Shown one piece after another: positions 8,213-18,556 of a DNA stretch of 64,000 bases (positions within the stretch are counted from its first letter, which is position 1; each line of letters starts with the position of its first letter). The stretch is taken from the NCBI RefSeq assembly GCF_028198145.1, contig NZ_CP116338.1:1240001-1304000 (forward strand). Reading direction: 5' to 3'. The position numbers and the translations under genes were made by a program. Source of the DNA: Microbacterium sp. nov. GSS16. GTDB lineage: Bacteria; Actinomycetota; Actinomycetes; Actinomycetales; Microbacteriaceae. The notes under the pieces were generated by a model. That model was not told where the DNA came from and ran no database searches. It saw only the letters and a list, made by a program, of their open reading frames with translations.

Positions 8213-8263
8213 TATCGATAGTCGTTGTTATCGGCTTTCGATAACTTAATGACAGTCGATAAG
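8213..8263 (-). promoter_or_regulatory. TATCGA repeat cluster, operator candidate for DUF2975-XRE operon
   Basis: TATCGATA (8213-8220), the perfect inverted repeat GTTATCG-gcttt-CGATAAC (8227-8245) and TCGATAA (8257-8263) lie in about 50 bp immediately upstream of the first gene. The cluster is AT-rich against the GC-rich background. It would overlap the promoter, fitting autorepression by the XRE protein. Confidence 0.6.
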
Positions 8264-8416
8264 CATGTCAAGAACGGAAGGACACCCCGCTCCCTTCCCG
8301 GCGAATGGGGGAGCGTATGCCGACGGCGAACACGACCGTTCCACCCCGCCGCGGTCGTTACTCTCGATGTACACGGCGCCACCGCCGCTTCGCCCCGCGC
8401 GAAAAGGAGTCACAGC

Positions 8417-10936
<2,520 letters not shown>

Positions 10937-10953
10937 CGACAGCTGAGACGAGA

Positions 10954-10986
10954 AAGGGGGCGGATGCCGATGGCATCCGCCCCCTT
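10954..10986 (+). terminator. clpC terminator
   Basis: A perfect 15-bp stem, AAGGGGGCGGATGCC (10954-10968) and GGCATCCGCCCCCTT (10972-10986), with GAT loop, begins 17 bp after the clpC stop. Confidence 0.85.
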
Positions 10987-10999
10987 CTGCGTGAACAGA

Positions 11000-11230
11000 T
11001 CAGCGTGCGTCGTTCCACGACCAGATGTCGTCGCCGCGCAGCGTGGCATCCGCCCCGCTGTCGTCGTAGATGACCTGTCCGGCCAGGTGCGTGTTCTCGA
11101 CCCCGGTCAGCCAGATCAGCAGGTTCGCGATCGCCGCGGCGGCGGCCGACTGGCGGCCCTCGGCCGTGCTGAGATCGGTCTCGACGTCGGCGTCGCGCAG
11201 GTCGATGCCAGGCAACCAGATGCCAGGCAA
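11000..11230 (-). pseudogene. C-terminal remnant of an SDR-family oxidoreductase
   Basis: The frame encodes IANLLIWLTGVENTHLAGQV followed by IYDDSGADATLRGDDIW, which is the C-terminal helix-strand pattern of short-chain dehydrogenases (IANxLxFLxS...HxTGQVxxxDGG). The Rossmann GxxxGxG and YxxxK motifs are absent, since the open frame is only about 75 codons and no ATG or GTG start exists; only two TTG codons lie upstream, within a 15-bp tandem duplication (11204-11218, 11219-11233). I infer that the 5' three quarters of the gene was lost. It could instead be a short expressed protein from TTG 11230. Confidence 0.55.
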
Positions 11231-11299
11231 CCAGACAAGGAGCGCGACTCCCAGCGGTCATGCGGATTACCTGCAGGGGGCTCGCTCTAGTGTGGACCC

Positions 11300-11803
11300 G
11301 TGCCAGACTTCCTCGTCCGCCCCGCCCGCAGCACCGATGTGATCGGCATCCACTCTCTGCTGGAGCCGATGGTCGATCAGCGCATCCTGCTCGGCAAGGA
11401 CCTCGCCGTGCTCTACGGCGCCGTGCAGGAGTTCGTCGTCGCCGAAGCTGATGGTCAGCTGATCGGCTGCGGTGCCCTGCACGTGATGTGGGAGGACCTG
11501 GGCGAAGTGCGCACCCTTCTCGTGCGCGACGACTACCTGCGCCACGGCGTCGGTCGCGCGATCGTCACCGACCTCGAGCACCGCGCCCGCCAGCTCGGGC
11601 TCACCCGGCTCTTCTGCCTGACCTTCGAGACCGAGTTCTTCTCGCGACGCGGCTTCGAGCCCATCGGCGAGCAGGTGGTCGATGCCGACGTTTATTCGCA
11701 GCTGCTGCGCAGCGGCGACGCGGGCGTGGAGGAGTTTCTGGATCTGGCCCACGTCAAGCCGAACACGCTCGGCAACACGAGGATGATCAAGCACCTGAAT
11801 TAG
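11300..11803 (+). CDS. GNAT acetyltransferase, ArgA-like amino-acid N-acetyltransferase
   Basis: 167 residues starting at GTG 11300. The GNAT fold is clear: LGEVRTLLVRDDYLRHGVGR contains the beta4 strand and the acetyl-CoA-binding R/Q-x-x-G-x-G/A loop, and TRLFCLTFETEFFSRRGFEP is the last strand. The order and length resemble the stand-alone glutamate N-acetyltransferase of mycobacteria (first step of arginine synthesis). No arginine genes are adjacent, so the substrate is inferred from family resemblance only. Confidence 0.85.
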   Translation: MPDFLVRPARSTDVIGIHSLLEPMVDQRILLGKDLAVLYGAVQEFVVAEADGQLIGCGALHVMWEDLGEVRTLLVRDDYLRHGVGRAIVTDLEHRARQLGLTRLFCLTFETEFFSRRGFEPIGEQVVDADVYSQLLRSGDAGVEEFLDLAHVKPNTLGNTRMIKHLN

Positions 11804-11812
11804 CCTGGACTC

Positions 11813-12457
11813 ATGCCCCGCCAGTCTGCCGCCGTCTACCGTCGCCGCCGGCTCGCGGTGCTGCTGCTGCTCGTTCTCGTGCTCGTCGCAGTCGGCGGGG
11901 GTGTGTGGCTCGCGATCGCGCAGCCGTGGTCGGCCTCGGCTCCGGCCGACCGGACCCCCACTCCGGATGGCGCGGCGCCGGCGACCCCGACCGAGAGCCC
12001 CAGCGCGTCTCCCGATGCGAGCCCCGACCCCTCCGAGACCCCCGGCATCGCGGCGTGCACCGCGGAGGACGTGACCGTCACCGCCGTCACCGACGCCGAC
12101 GCATACCCCGCCGAAGCGCTGCCGCAGCTGTCGATCCTGCTCGCCAACACCGGCACGCGGGACTGCACGCTGAATGTGGGCTCGAGCACGCAGATCTTCA
12201 CGGTGAGCAGCGGAGACGACGTGTGGTGGCGTTCTACGGACTGCCAGTCGGAGTCGAGCGACATGATCGTGACGCTCGCGGCCGGGTCTTCGGTACCCAG
12301 TGCATCGCCGGTCGTGTGGGATCGCACGCGCTCATCGACCGACACCTGTGAAGAGCAGAACCGCCCGCGCGCACCGGGCGGTGGAGCCTCGTATCATGTC
12401 GCCGTGTCGATCGGCGGTTTCGCCAGCGAGACGCCCAAGCAGATCCTGTTGCGCTGA
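11813..12457 (+). CDS. Membrane-anchored secreted protein of unknown function
   Basis: 214 residues. A basic start (MPRQSAAVYRRRR), one transmembrane anchor (LAVLLLLVLVLVAVGGGVWLAI), a Pro/Ser/Asp-rich linker, then an extracellular domain with four cysteines (CTAED, DCTLN, DCQSE, TCEEQ). The layout is like DUF4232-type lipoproteins of actinobacteria but has no lipobox. Starts 10 bp after the GNAT stop and may be cotranscribed. Confidence 0.8.
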   Translation: MPRQSAAVYRRRRLAVLLLLVLVLVAVGGGVWLAIAQPWSASAPADRTPTPDGAAPATPTESPSASPDASPDPSETPGIAACTAEDVTVTAVTDADAYPAEALPQLSILLANTGTRDCTLNVGSSTQIFTVSSGDDVWWRSTDCQSESSDMIVTLAAGSSVPSASPVVWDRTRSSTDTCEEQNRPRAPGGGASYHVAVSIGGFASETPKQILLR

Positions 12458-12626
12458 GCGAAAAGTCGTTGCGGCCTCGAACTTATCCCCGATGAGTGGC
12501 TGACATGGACGATATTTTGGGATACCATAGAGGCCAGGTTCTCAGTTCTGTTGCGGCAAGCCATCCCCAGTGGTGTCGACACCAGCGTCCCCAGCGCTTC
12601 GACAATCGCCGCGACCGAGAGCCGGA

Positions 12627-12674
12627 GGGCCCTCTCGAGTTCCCCAGTCCCCAATGGAGGACTCGAGAGGGCCC
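12627..12674. terminator. 14-bp inverted repeat upstream of the SseB-like gene
   Basis: GGGCCCTCTCGAGT (12627-12640) and ACTCGAGAGGGCCC (12661-12674) pair perfectly around a 20-nt loop. It may terminate the preceding gene at 12457 or lie in the leader of the next one (start 12693). The remainder of 12458-12692 has no convincing gene. Confidence 0.5.
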
Positions 12675-12692
12675 CACTCTTAGGCTGGTGTC

Positions 12693-13103
12693 ATGGCGAA
12701 GAAGAAGTCAGGCAGCAAGCGCCCCGCACCCGAGGACTTCCGCTCTGAGGCTCTGGCTCAGGCGCTCGAGAAGCAGGACATGGCGGCCGTCGCCCTCGCG
12801 CTCCGCAACGGCAACACGGTCGTTCCGCTGATCAAGCCCGGTGCCCGCGACAACCCGCTCGACAGCGGCGAGGTGTGGACGTACCGCGACGCGAGCACCG
12901 GCGACGTCGCGCTTCTGCTGTTCAGCGACGCCAAGCACAAGCCCGCCAACCTGCCGCCCGGGGTGGGTATCTACTCGCCGACCTGGCTGAAGTCGTTCCT
13001 GGGCACGCACCGCGACACCATCACGACCGTCTTCCTCGACATCGCAGGCCCGCACCCGATGCAGGCGCCGCCGGCAGAGCTGCTCAAGGCGCTCGAAGCC
13101 TGA
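12693..13103 (+). CDS. SseB-like domain protein
   Basis: 136 residues. A lysine-rich start (MAKKKSGSKRPAPEDF), then LAQALEKQDMAAVALALRNG, NTVVPLIKP and GEVWTYRDASTGDVALLLFS, a pattern like the SseB N-terminal domain found in many actinobacterial proteins. No catalytic signature is visible. The gene converges with radA, 7 bp between stops. Function unknown; the SseB resemblance is moderate. Confidence 0.7.
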   Translation: MAKKKSGSKRPAPEDFRSEALAQALEKQDMAAVALALRNGNTVVPLIKPGARDNPLDSGEVWTYRDASTGDVALLLFSDAKHKPANLPPGVGIYSPTWLKSFLGTHRDTITTVFLDIAGPHPMQAPPAELLKALEA

Positions 13104-13110
13104 GCCGCCG

Positions 13111-14478
13111 TCAGAACGGCGGGATCGACGCCTCGGGGCGACGGTCGGTGGCGCGCGAGCGGATGTCGGTCAGCGCCGAGCGCAGCGTCTTCGACCGGTC
13201 GTCGACCACCTGCTGGTACCCGAGCCGCGCGGCCTCGCCTCGGCGCTGCGTCGCCTGGGTCACCGGGCGGATCTCGCCCGCCAGCGACAGCTCGCCCACC
13301 GCGGCGACCGTTCGCGGCACAGACCACTGCCGGATCGACCCCGCCACGGCGACGGCGATGGCCAGATCGGCCGCCGGCTCGGTGAAGCGCACGCCGCCGA
13401 CGGTCGACACGTACACATCGAGCTTCGACGTCGCGATGCCCGCGCGCCGCTCGAGGATCGCCAGCACCATCGCCACCCTGGATGCATCCAGGCCGTGCAC
13501 CACGCGACGGGGGTTCGGGGCGTTCGACTCGATCGTCAGCGCCTGCACCTCGACCGGCAGAGCGCGCCGACCCTCCAGCGCGATCGCCACGCAGGTGCCG
13601 GGCTCTGCTGCGCCCTGGGAGAGGAACAGCCCGCTCGGGTCGGGCACCTCGGCGATGCCCGCGCCGGTCATCTCGAAGCATCCGACCTCATCCGTCGGGC
13701 CGAAGCGGTTCTTCAGCGCTCGGATGAACCGCAGCGCCGTCTGCCGGTCGCCCTCGAAGTGGCACACCACGTCGACCAGGTGCTCGAGCACCCGGGGGCC
13801 TGCGACCTGACCGTCCTTGGTCACGTGTCCGACGATGATCACCGGCAGCCCGCGGTCTTTCGCGACCCTGATGAGGGTCGCCGCGACCTCGCGCACCTGA
13901 CTCGGCTGACCGGCTGCGCCGTCGATGAGGCCCGACGCCACCGTCTGCACCGAGTCGACGATCACCAGGTCGGGCTTCACGTCGTCGATGTGACCGAGGA
14001 TCGTGGCGAGGTCGGTCTCGCTGGCGAGGTACAGCTCGTCGTGCAGCGCATTCGTGCGCTCGGCGCGCAGGCGCACCTGGGCCGGTGATTCTTCGGCGCT
14101 CGCGTACAGCACGCGACGGCCGGTGCGCGCGGTGGATGCCGCCACCTCCAGCAGCAGCGTGGACTTGCCGACACCCGGCTCGCCGCTCAGCAGGATCGCT
14201 GCGCCGGGCACGATGCCGCCGCCCAGCACACGGTCGAACTCGCCGACCCCGCTGCTGCGCCGCGGCGCGTCGGCGGTCGTGATCTGCGTGATCGGCCGCG
14301 CGGCGCGGCTCGCGGACGGCGCGACGGCCTCGGTCTGCCGCACCAGCCCCGTCTTCGCTCCCTGCTCCTGCACCGTGCCCCACTGCTGGCACTCGCCGCA
14401 CCGGCCGACCCACTTCGCCGTCGTCCAGCCGCATTCCGAGCACACGAAAGCGGGAGGGGCGGGTCTGCGGGTGGCCAT
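13111..14478 (-). CDS. radA: DNA repair protein RadA
   Basis: 455 residues. An N-terminal C4 zinc finger (Cys13, 16, 27, 30 in CSECGWTTAKWVGRCGEC), a RecA-like ATPase with Walker A GEPGVGKST at residues 99-107, the RadA-specific LKNRFGPTDE motif, and a C-terminal Lon-protease-like domain (IRPVTQATQRRGEAARLGYQ region). It promotes branch migration of recombination intermediates. Complete and normal in length. Confidence 0.98.
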   Translation of the reverse strand: MATRRPAPPAFVCSECGWTTAKWVGRCGECQQWGTVQEQGAKTGLVRQTEAVAPSASRAARPITQITTADAPRRSSGVGEFDRVLGGGIVPGAAILLSGEPGVGKSTLLLEVAASTARTGRRVLYASAEESPAQVRLRAERTNALHDELYLASETDLATILGHIDDVKPDLVIVDSVQTVASGLIDGAAGQPSQVREVAATLIRVAKDRGLPVIIVGHVTKDGQVAGPRVLEHLVDVVCHFEGDRQTALRFIRALKNRFGPTDEVGCFEMTGAGIAEVPDPSGLFLSQGAAEPGTCVAIALEGRRALPVEVQALTIESNAPNPRRVVHGLDASRVAMVLAILERRAGIATSKLDVYVSTVGGVRFTEPAADLAIAVAVAGSIRQWSVPRTVAAVGELSLAGEIRPVTQATQRRGEAARLGYQQVVDDRSKTLRSALTDIRSRATDRRPEASIPPF

Positions 14479-14544
14479 GCAGCAAGGGTATCCTCGGCAT
14501 CCGACACCACGGCCTTCGACCGTGCCCGACCGGTGTGCCCGGGC

Positions 14545-15252
14545 TCACTGCGAGGCAGCGACCGCCTGAGCGAACGGGGTGTCCGGCGCCGACAGTACCT
14601 CATCGAGCACGCCCTCTTGGGAGATGCGCCCGTGCTCGAGGATGAGCAGGCGGTCGGCGAGGGCGTGCGCATCGGCGACGGTGTGCGAGACGACGATCGT
14701 CGTGGTGCCGTGCAGCTGCTCGCGGACGACCTCGCGCAGCTGCGCGGCGGCGAGCACGTCGAGCGAGCTGAACGGCTCATCCAGCAGCAGCAGCCGCGGG
14801 CGCGCCGCGAGGGCGCGGGCCAGCGCGACGCGCTGACGCTGACCGCCGGAGAGCTGGTCGGGTCGGCGGCCGCCCAGGTCGGGCAGGCCGATCCGCGGCA
14901 TCCACTCCTCGGCCATCGCGAGCGCATCGGCGCGCGACGAGCCGGCCGAACGGGCGGCGAACGCGATGTTGGCAACGGCGGTCATGTGCGGAAACAGCAG
15001 CGGGTCCTGGCCGAGCAGACCGATCGCGCGCCGCGATGGGGGAGTGTGCCGCGAAGCATCCGCCAGCCGATCGCCGCCGATGTCGACGTGCCCGCCGTCA
15101 AGACGGGTGAGGCCGGCGACGGCATCCAGCAGCGTAGTCTTGCCGGCCCCGCTCGGACCCATCACCGCCAGCACCTCACCCGGGCGCAGCGTCAGCCGCA
15201 CGTCGAGGCCGGCGTGGTCGACGACCACATGCGCGTCGAGTGTGCCGGTCAC
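14545..15252 (-). CDS. modC: Molybdate ABC transporter ATP-binding protein
   Basis: 235 residues from GTG 15252, which overlaps the modB stop by 4 bp (GTGA). Walker A GPSGAGKTT (residues 32-40), signature LSGGQRQRVALARAL, Walker B RLLLLDEPFSSLD and the switch histidine (VSHTVAD) are intact. It lacks the C-terminal TOBE (Mop) domain of E. coli ModC; a TOBE domain is instead carried by the HTH protein upstream in the operon. It powers molybdate uptake through ModB. Confidence 0.92.
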   Translation of the reverse strand: MTGTLDAHVVVDHAGLDVRLTLRPGEVLAVMGPSGAGKTTLLDAVAGLTRLDGGHVDIGGDRLADASRHTPPSRRAIGLLGQDPLLFPHMTAVANIAFAARSAGSSRADALAMAEEWMPRIGLPDLGGRRPDQLSGGQRQRVALARALAARPRLLLLDEPFSSLDVLAAAQLREVVREQLHGTTTIVVSHTVADAHALADRLLILEHGRISQEGVLDEVLSAPDTPFAQAVAASQ

Positions 15253-16109
15253 TTCAGCGCACCCGGTCGCCAGGCGCGCACGAGCAGCAGCACCACGACC
15301 GCGGTCGCGAGCAGCAGGATCGACAGCGCGACCGCCGTCTCGCGGCCGGTGCCCGCTCCGTTGAAGGCCGTGTAGATCGCCAGTGGCATGGTCTGCGTGA
15401 CGCCGGGGGCGTTGCCGGCGAACAGTGCCGTGGCGCCGAACTCGCCGATGGCCCGCGCGAAGCACAGGATCACGCCGACCACGATCCCGGGCGCCGCGAG
15501 CGGCAGCGTCACCCGCCACAGCACTCGCCAGGGGCGGGCGCCCAGCGTCGCCGCGGTGCGCTCGTACCGGCCGCCGACGCTGCGGATGGTGCCCTCCGCG
15601 GCGAGCACGAGGAAGGGCAGGGCGACGAACGCCTGCGCGAGCACCACCGCCGCCGGGGTGAACGGCAGAGTCACGTCGAAGGCACCCGACAGCATCCGTC
15701 CGACCGGACTCGTCCTGCCGAACAGGAACAGCAGCGCCACCCCGCCGACCATCGGCGGCAGCACGAGGGGCACGGCGACGAGCGCGCGCAGCAGCGCCGA
15801 CGTGCGAGGGCCCGACCTCGCCATCAGCAGCGCCAGCGGAAGGCCGAGCACCAGGCACACGGACGTGGCCGCCAGGCCGCTGACGAGCGACAGCCGCAGC
15901 GCGTCGACGGCGACAGGTGAGGTGATGTCCTGCCACAGCGTCGCCCAAGACGCCCTGGTGATCAGTGCCAGCAGCGGCAGGATCAGCAGCGCCACCCCGA
16001 GCACCGCCGGGGCGATCAGCGTGAACGGCGTGCCCGTGCCGGTGTCGCGGATGCCGCTGCGCCGAACGGCAGCGCGACGGGAGGCCGCGGGACCGGCGTC
16101 GACGGTCAC
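15249..16109 (-). CDS. modB: Molybdate ABC transporter permease
   Basis: 286 residues from GTG 16109 (GTGA overlap with the modA stop). Five to six hydrophobic helices and the EAA loop (RYERTAATLGARPWRVLWRV then TLPLAAPGIVVG) typical of ModB/CysT permeases. The longer upstream frame runs through modA and is rejected. It forms the membrane channel with ModC. Confidence 0.93.
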   Translation of the reverse strand: MTVDAGPAASRRAAVRRSGIRDTGTGTPFTLIAPAVLGVALLILPLLALITRASWATLWQDITSPVAVDALRLSLVSGLAATSVCLVLGLPLALLMARSGPRTSALLRALVAVPLVLPPMVGGVALLFLFGRTSPVGRMLSGAFDVTLPFTPAAVVLAQAFVALPFLVLAAEGTIRSVGGRYERTAATLGARPWRVLWRVTLPLAAPGIVVGVILCFARAIGEFGATALFAGNAPGVTQTMPLAIYTAFNGAGTGRETAVALSILLLATAVVVLLLVRAWRPGALK

Positions 16110-16903
16110 GGCGCCCCGAACCCGAGCCGCTGCAGGATCCGCTGCCCGTCCGGCCCGCGCACGAAGTCGGCGAAGAGCTCGCCGGTCTCGTCGGCGTCGT
16201 CGAGCGCGACGATCGGGTAGCGGTTGACGACCTCGTCGGCGCCCTGGGGCACGAAGCTCTGCACGGCGTCGTCGCCGATCACATCGGTGGCGTAGACGAG
16301 CCCGGCATCCGCCTCGCCGGCGGCGATCTTCTGCAGCACGGCGGTGACGTTCTGCTCCTGGCTCGCCGGCGTCACCGCTACTCCGGCCGCCTCGAGAAGC
16401 GTCTGGCTCGCCACTCCGCACGGCACCTGCGGCGCGCAGAGCACGGTCACGGCATCTGCGAGATCGGCCAGTGTCTCGACACCCCCCGGGTTGCCGGCGG
16501 GAACCGCCACGACCAGCGTGTTGGTGGCGAAGAGCTGCGGGCCGGCGGCGAGTCCGCTGTCGACCAGCGCGGTCATGCTGCGCTCGTCGGCGGTGGCGAG
16601 CACGTCGGCCCGTGCGCCCTCCTGCAGCTGGGTCACGAGTGTGCTCGAGCCCTCGTACACGATTGGGTTCACGGTGACGCCCGGGTACTGCTGCTCGAAC
16701 GACTCGGCGATCTCATCGAACGCGGTGCGCAGCGACGCGGCGGCGAACACCGTCACTTCGCCGGTGGGGCCTTGCTGCTCGCCGCCCGAGTCGGAGCTCT
16801 TCCCGTTCGAAGCATTCCCGTCGGAGCGGGACGCGGCTGACGTGCACCCGGTGAGCACCAGCGCCGCAGCCAGAGCGGCGACGCCGACCCATCGCAGCCT
16901 CAC
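16106..16903 (-). CDS. modA: Molybdate-binding lipoprotein
   Basis: 265 residues from GTG 16903. Signal peptide with lipobox LVLTGC (Cys20), then a Ser/Gly/Asn linker and the ModA fold: TVFAAASLRTAFDEIAESFE, YEGSSTLVTQLQEGARADVL, and LVYATDVIGDD near the end. The AAASL and SST/S segments supply oxyanion-binding serines. It captures molybdate outside the membrane and hands it to ModB. Confidence 0.95.
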   Translation of the reverse strand: MRLRWVGVAALAAALVLTGCTSAASRSDGNASNGKSSDSGGEQQGPTGEVTVFAAASLRTAFDEIAESFEQQYPGVTVNPIVYEGSSTLVTQLQEGARADVLATADERSMTALVDSGLAAGPQLFATNTLVVAVPAGNPGGVETLADLADAVTVLCAPQVPCGVASQTLLEAAGVAVTPASQEQNVTAVLQKIAAGEADAGLVYATDVIGDDAVQSFVPQGADEVVNRYPIVALDDADETGELFADFVRGPDGQRILQRLGFGAP

Positions 16904-17304
16904 CGCAGCGCCTCCTTCGGCGGCGTCTCGACGATCACGTTGGTCGCCTTGATCACGGCCGAGGCGAGCGAGCCGGGCTGCAGGTCGAGCTGCCGTGCAG
17001 CCTCGGCCGACAGCAGCGACACGACCCGGTGGGGACCTGCCTGGATGTCGACCTGAGCCATCACGCCGTCGATCTGCACGCGCGTGACGAGTCCGGTGAA
17101 GCGGTTGCGCGCGCTGGAGAGCAGGTCGGCGTCGTCGCCGGGGGCGTCGGCCAGGCGCTGGGCGTGCTCGGCGAGGGCGGCGCCCGGGATGCGGGCGGGG
17201 GAATCCCCTGTGACCGGCAGTGCGCCGTGGTCGATCCAGCGCCGCACCGTGTCGTCGCTCACGCCGAGCAGGCGGGCGGCGTCAGCGATTCGATATGAGG
17301 TCAT
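16900..17304 (-). CDS. HTH-TOBE molybdenum-responsive regulator/binding protein
   Basis: 134 residues. An excisionase/MerR-like helix-turn-helix (YRIADAARLLGVSDDTVRRW, IDHGALPVTGD) is followed by one TOBE (Mop) domain (RNRFTGLVTRVQIDGVMAQV, then AGPHRVVSLLSAEAARQL) for molybdate or tungstate. It is first in the mod operon and overlaps modA by 4 bp. It supplies the Mop domain absent from ModC and probably adjusts mod expression. Divergent from moeB. Confidence 0.9.
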   Translation of the reverse strand: MTSYRIADAARLLGVSDDTVRRWIDHGALPVTGDSPARIPGAALAEHAQRLADAPGDDADLLSSARNRFTGLVTRVQIDGVMAQVDIQAGPHRVVSLLSAEAARQLDLQPGSLASAVIKATNVIVETPPKEALR

Positions 17305-17328
17305 GGCCTGAGCCTAGATGTCGGATGA

Positions 17329-17371
17329 CCGCAGATCCAGACGAAATATCCGTGAACCTCCGCATCTGCGG
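17329..17371. promoter_or_regulatory. Inverted repeat between mod and moe operons
   Basis: CCGCAGAT (17329-17336) and ATCTGCGG (17364-17371) flank an AT-rich 27-nt centre in the divergent promoter region of the HTH-TOBE gene and moeB. Position suits a molybdate-regulator operator, but this is inference. Confidence 0.35.
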
Positions 17372-17449
17372 GAACCAGCAGGTTTCATGGCCGCCTTTTC
17401 CCGGCGAGCGATGCTGGCCGGCCACGTGAGAGAACCGTACGCTCGAAGT

Positions 17450-18556
17450 ATGCCCCTGCCGCCTCTCGTCGAGCCAGTCGACGCTCTGAGTGACGCCGAG
17501 CGTCTGCGCACCGCGCGCCATCAGGTGCTGTCCGGTCTCGGCGAGATCGGCCAGCGTCGCCTGCGTGCCGCCCATGTCGCCGTCGTCGGGGCGGGCGGAC
17601 TCGGCGCTCCGGTCGTGCTCGCACTCGCCGCGGCCGGAATCGGAACGCTGACGATCATCGACGACGACGACGTCGAGATCTCCAATCTGCAGCGCCAGAT
17701 CATGCACCGCCGCAGCGACGTCGGCCGACCGAAAGTCGACAGCGCCGTCCGCGTCGCCGCCGACCTGTCACCCGAGACCGAGGTCAGACCGCTGCGGGCG
17801 CGGCTGGCATCCGACAACGCCGCAGACCTGCTCGCCGGAGCCGACCTGGTGATCGACGGCACCGACACGTTCGAGACGCGGCTGCTGGTCGCCGCCGCCG
17901 CCGAACGACTCGGCATCCCGCTCGTGTGGGGCGTGATCCAGGAGTTCGCCGCGCAGATCACCGTCTTCTGGTCGTCGCCGCCTGAGGGCACCGACGCCGT
18001 CGTGCTGAGCGATCTCTACCCCGAGGGGAGCGTGGGTGAACTGCCCACGTGCGCCGCGGTCGGGGTCTTCGGCGCGCTCTGCCTGCAGGCCGGATCGATC
18101 CTCGCGATGGAGGCGATCAAGCTGATCACCGGAATCGGCGACCCGCTGCTGGGGCGGGTGCTCGTCATCGACGCGCTGCGCGCCAAGAGCAGCGAGGTGC
18201 CGCTGCGCTCATCGCGGGTGCAGGCTTCTGTCGGACCCGAGCCACCGCCCTCGTTGCCGCACATCGCCGTCGCCGACCTCGGGCACGAGTCGGCCGCCGG
18301 TGCGATGCTGCTCGACGTGCGGGAGGATGCCGAGGTCGTCGCCGGCATGATCCCCGGTGCGACGCACGTGCCGCTGGCGCAGGTGCTCGCCGATCCGTCG
18401 GCGGTCGCACAGGGTCGCATCGTCGTGATCTGCCAGGCCGGTGTGCGCGCACGCCGTGCGGCCGAGACGCTGCGCGCCGTCGGTGCCGACGCCGTCGTGC
18501 TGGCGGGCGGCATGGATGCCTGGAACGAGGCGTCACAGAGCGGGGCGACCGCATGA
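17450..18556 (+). CDS. moeB: MoeB/ThiF-type adenylyltransferase with rhodanese domain
   Basis: 368 residues. ThiF/MoeB domain with the ATP-binding AVVGAGGLGAPVVLALAAAG, IIDDDDVEISNLQRQ and DGTDTFETR motifs, then a C-terminal rhodanese domain with active loop CQAGVRARRAAE near residue 328. It activates the MoaD C-terminus and transfers sulfur. Only one of the usual zinc-ligand cysteine pairs might be present (LPTCAAVGVFGALC), so the zinc site looks degenerate. The ATG at 17450 begins the conserved region; longer frames are not needed. First gene of the moco operon. Confidence 0.93.
   Translation: MPLPPLVEPVDALSDAERLRTARHQVLSGLGEIGQRRLRAAHVAVVGAGGLGAPVVLALAAAGIGTLTIIDDDDVEISNLQRQIMHRRSDVGRPKVDSAVRVAADLSPETEVRPLRARLASDNAADLLAGADLVIDGTDTFETRLLVAAAAERLGIPLVWGVIQEFAAQITVFWSSPPEGTDAVVLSDLYPEGSVGELPTCAAVGVFGALCLQAGSILAMEAIKLITGIGDPLLGRVLVIDALRAKSSEVPLRSSRVQASVGPEPPPSLPHIAVADLGHESAAGAMLLDVREDAEVVAGMIPGATHVPLAQVLADPSAVAQGRIVVICQAGVRARRAAETLRAVGADAVVLAGGMDAWNEASQSGATA

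Noticed and set aside
12394..12677. Minus-strand small ORFs in the gap before the SseB-like gene
   Set aside because: They overlap the end of the membrane-anchored protein gene and a hairpin, have no ribosome-binding site and no recognisable features.
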